Source of the DNA: Pisolithus tinctorius
Taxonomy: Eukaryota; Basidiomycota; Agaricomycetes; Boletales; Pisolithaceae
Direction of reading: 5' to 3'
Assembly: GCA_024663395.1 (NCBI GenBank)
Contig: JANFAH010000075.1
Coordinates: forward strand, 1 to 64,000
Length of the DNA: 64,000 nucleotides
Shown here: positions 61,719 to 64,000 of the stretch, one piece after another
How positions within the stretch are numbered: the stretch's first letter is position 1
How the letters are laid out: the number at the start of each line of letters is the position of its first letter
The notes under the pieces: generated by a model
What the model was told of the DNA's origin: nothing
The model's input: the letters and a program-made list of their open reading frames with translations, nothing else
The model's database searches: none
Position numbers and translations under genes: made by a program

Positions 61719-64000
61719 AAGGGAACTCTGCGTTGACGCCAGATGTTCCCCAAACTAAGGACAGTTTAGTTTCTGTTGCCCCTGTACTCGTAACGTCTAC
61801 ACCAGAACGTACTATGCAGATTCCCATCTCCCTTTACGCATCAGAAACTACTCAGAAAGTCGTCAACACTACCGCTCTGGTTGACTCCGGAGCAGAAATT
61901 TCTTGCATCGACTGGGGTTTCGTGCGAAAGCATCGAATCCCCACCCAACGCCTCGCCGAACCCATCCTCGCTAAAAACGCTGATGGAACCCAGAACTCCA
62001 AAGGAAGAATACTGTTTTCCGCCACTCTCTACTTTAAAGTTAAGGGACTCGTTCACCAGTCCTTCTTCCATGTCATCAATTGCGGAACGGAAAATGTCAT
62101 TCTGGGTCTCCCCTGGCTCCAAGAAAACAACCCTGTTGTAGACTGGAGGATGGGCACGTTATCTATCAACGAAAGAACCGATAGATCAAAGGAATTAAGA
62201 CGCAACGTCTCTTCCGTTGCCATCGAAGAACCAACTGTGAACCTTATATCCCCGATTGAAAAGAAAGGGATAAACAAGTTCATGGACTACGAAGAACCAG
62301 AAGACGAAACCATCCGAGCACATTTCGTGATGTCGGTTGGAAAACTCGTCGAAGAAGCCAAGAAGGTCAACCCCAATAATAGCCTTCTCCGAAAGATCAC
62401 CACGGCTACAGAGTTAGCCCAAGAAGAACATAAAAAGAAACCGAAGGCAGTCCTCCCTGAGAAGTACAAAGACTTCGCCTCGGTTTTCGAGAAACCATCT
62501 GATGGAATTTTACCTCCATCACGACCATATGACCATGCCATAAACCTTGTAGAAGACTTCGTCCCCAAGGTGGCTAAGGCATATCCTCTCTCTCCCTCGG
62601 AACGAGAGTCTGCAGAGAGGTTTATTGAAGAAAACCTTCGAGAAGGAAAGATCCGCCCCTCAAAGTCTCCCCAAGCTGCCCCCTTCTTCTTCGTAGGAAA
62701 GAAGGATGGCTCCCTGCGACCCTGCCAAGACTACAGGTACCTGAACAAAAATACGGTGAAGGATGCATACCCCCTTCCCCTCATTTCGGACCTTGTAGAC
62801 AAACTTAAAGGAGCCTCTATCTTCACAAAGATGGATGTCAGATCGGGCTATAACAATGTCCGCATCAAAGAAGGAGATCAATGGAAAGCGGCGTTTATCA
62901 CGCACAAAGGACTCTTCGAACCCACCGTTATGTTCTTCGGTCTCTGTAACTCCCCTGCCACCTTCCAGCGATTCATGAACGACTCTTTCAGAGACATGAT
63001 CGCCGAGGGATGGTTGGTTGTCTACATGGATGACCTCCTTATCTTCTCAAATGACCCTGAAGAACATAAACGAAGAACCCGTCGCGTTCTCGAAAGAATG
63101 AGGGAACTTTCTCTCCCTCTGAAATTGGAAAAATGTCATTTTGATCTTGCCGAGGTGGAATACCTTGGCATGATTATCAAAGAAAACACCGTCGCCATGG
63201 ACCCCGTCAAAGTACAAGGCATTGCCGAATGGCCCATTCCAAAGAAAGTTAAAGATGTGCGATCCTTTTTAGGATTCGCGAACTTTTACAGAAGATTTGT
63301 CCCCTACTACTCGGACATTGCACGACCACTCATCGACCTCACCAAGAAAACGGTCGACTGGAGTTGGTCCAAGAAATGCCAAGACGCCTTTGAACTTCTC
63401 AAAAGGATCTTTATGGCACAACCTGTGCTTCGAATGCCCGACACCTCCCGACCATTCGCAATTACTACAGACGCGTCCAAATACGCAACAGGAGGAATCC
63501 TCCTTCAAGAAGATTCGAACGGACAGTGGCAACCCTGTGCCTTCCTGTCCCAATCATTTAACCCCGCAGAAAGAAACTACGACATCTACGACAGAGAACT
63601 GTTAGGGGTTATTCGAGCACTGAAATCCTGGAGACATTACCTCCATGGATCCCCTTTCCCGGTTAAGGTCTTCACAGACCATAAAAACCTGACATACTTC
63701 AAGTCACCTCAAAACTTGAATCGTCGCCAGGCCCGCTGGCTCCTTGACCTTGCAGACTTTGATCTGCAGTTAGAACATGTCCCAGGCAAAGACCTGGCTG
63801 CACCAGATGCGCTTTCCCGCCGACCTGACCATGTTCCAGAAGATGATGAGGACAACAAAGGAGTTACTCTCCTGCCACAAACCCTGTTCGTCAACCTCAT
63901 CGACACCAGTCTCACTCAGAAGGTCGCGTCGTCTTCCATGAAAGACCCTGTGGTCCAAACAGCACTTCGTGCCATTGAAAACGACGACATGCCACTCCCG
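61709..64000 (+). CDS. Retrotransposon Pol (protease, reverse transcriptase, RNase H), cut by the window end
   Basis: The frame is -1 relative to Gag and open from the Gag stop to the window end. The aspartic protease active site ALVDSGAEISCID has DSGA at 61,883-61,894. RT motifs include PFFFVGKKDGSLRPCQDYRY, FTKMDVRSGYNNVRIKEGDQ, FGLCNSPATFQRFMN and the catalytic YMDDLLIF (YMDD at 63,023-63,034). RNase H has FAITTDASKYATGGILLQED and YDIYDRELLGVIRALKSWRH, and ends HVPGKDLAAPDALSRRPD. Integrase would follow beyond the window. No stop or frameshift is seen, so the copy may be active. The order protease-RT-RNase H is the Ty3/gypsy order, with integrase expected last. Confidence 0.95.

Overview
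The window looks like a transposon-rich chromosomal segment of a basidiomycete fungus, most likely an Agaricomycete; the species cannot be named from sequence alone. The evidence is short (45-65 nt) GT-AG introns, Tnp2-type (EnSpm/CACTA-like) and KDZ transposase sequence, an F-box/LRR-like gene, a WD40 gene with a C-terminal membrane hairpin, Ty3/gypsy elements, and several uncharacterised multi-copy protein families that I associate from memory with Agaricomycetes. No bacterial or viral genome features are present.

Layout. (1) 1-10.55 kb is a large palindrome: two ~2.9 kb arms (left 1-2876, running off the window; right 7657-10549) around a 4.8 kb loop holding a frameshifted Tnp2 transposase. 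Each arm carries the 3' part of one unknown gene and a copy of a second small unknown gene. The right-arm copy of the first gene continues to 13.3 kb and contains tandemly duplicated exon/intron blocks. (2) 13.97-15.07 kb is a decayed plasma-membrane H+-ATPase. (3) 15.04-27.42 kb is a second inverted duplication: 1.45 kb arms flank a 9.5 kb interior with a frameshifted F-box/LRR gene, an intact RING-finger gene, a 310-aa unknown gene and an intact ten-exon WD40-membrane gene. (4) 27.6-28.6 kb is a third, partial copy of the first palindrome arm; a small two-exon gene follows at 29.1-29.5 kb. (5) 30.6-33 kb holds degenerate repeats in both orientations. (6) 33-37 kb is strikingly poor in CpG and contains a relic of a mitochondrial Hsp70 gene.

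(7) 37.03-43.4 kb is the 3' end of a chromodomain-bearing gypsy element (pol tail, polypurine tract, LTR), split by a 4.1 kb foldback element made largely of minisatellites. (8) 44,301-58,357 is the most interesting unit. It is a 14 kb DNA element with long terminal inverted repeats starting GCACTKCAGTCACC, flanked by a perfect 5-bp duplication (GGCAT). Two uncharacterised multi-exon genes are transcribed divergently from a central region whose leader sequences are themselves inverted copies, and a truncated KDZ-transposase N-terminus lies next to the left arm. (9) 58.4-60.07 kb is a satellite array interrupted by a young LTR retrotransposon (5' LTR 60,069-60,519; gag and pol intact as far as the window end). 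Its primer-binding site is an exact 11-nt complement of the predicted 5' end of its own transcript, which indicates Tf1-type self-priming.

How it fits together. Most sequence is mobile or derived from mobile DNA. Ordinary host-like genes are the RING, WD40, F-box and small 29 kb genes, and the ATPase and Hsp70 copies are dead. Nonsense codons in the 14 kb element are mostly TGA where CGA is the likely ancestor, and the differences between inverted copies there fall at CpG sites, which fits CpG-directed mutation. By contrast, the arms of the first palindrome differ mainly by 1-2 nt indels, so raw-read error or assembly of a hairpin must be excluded there.
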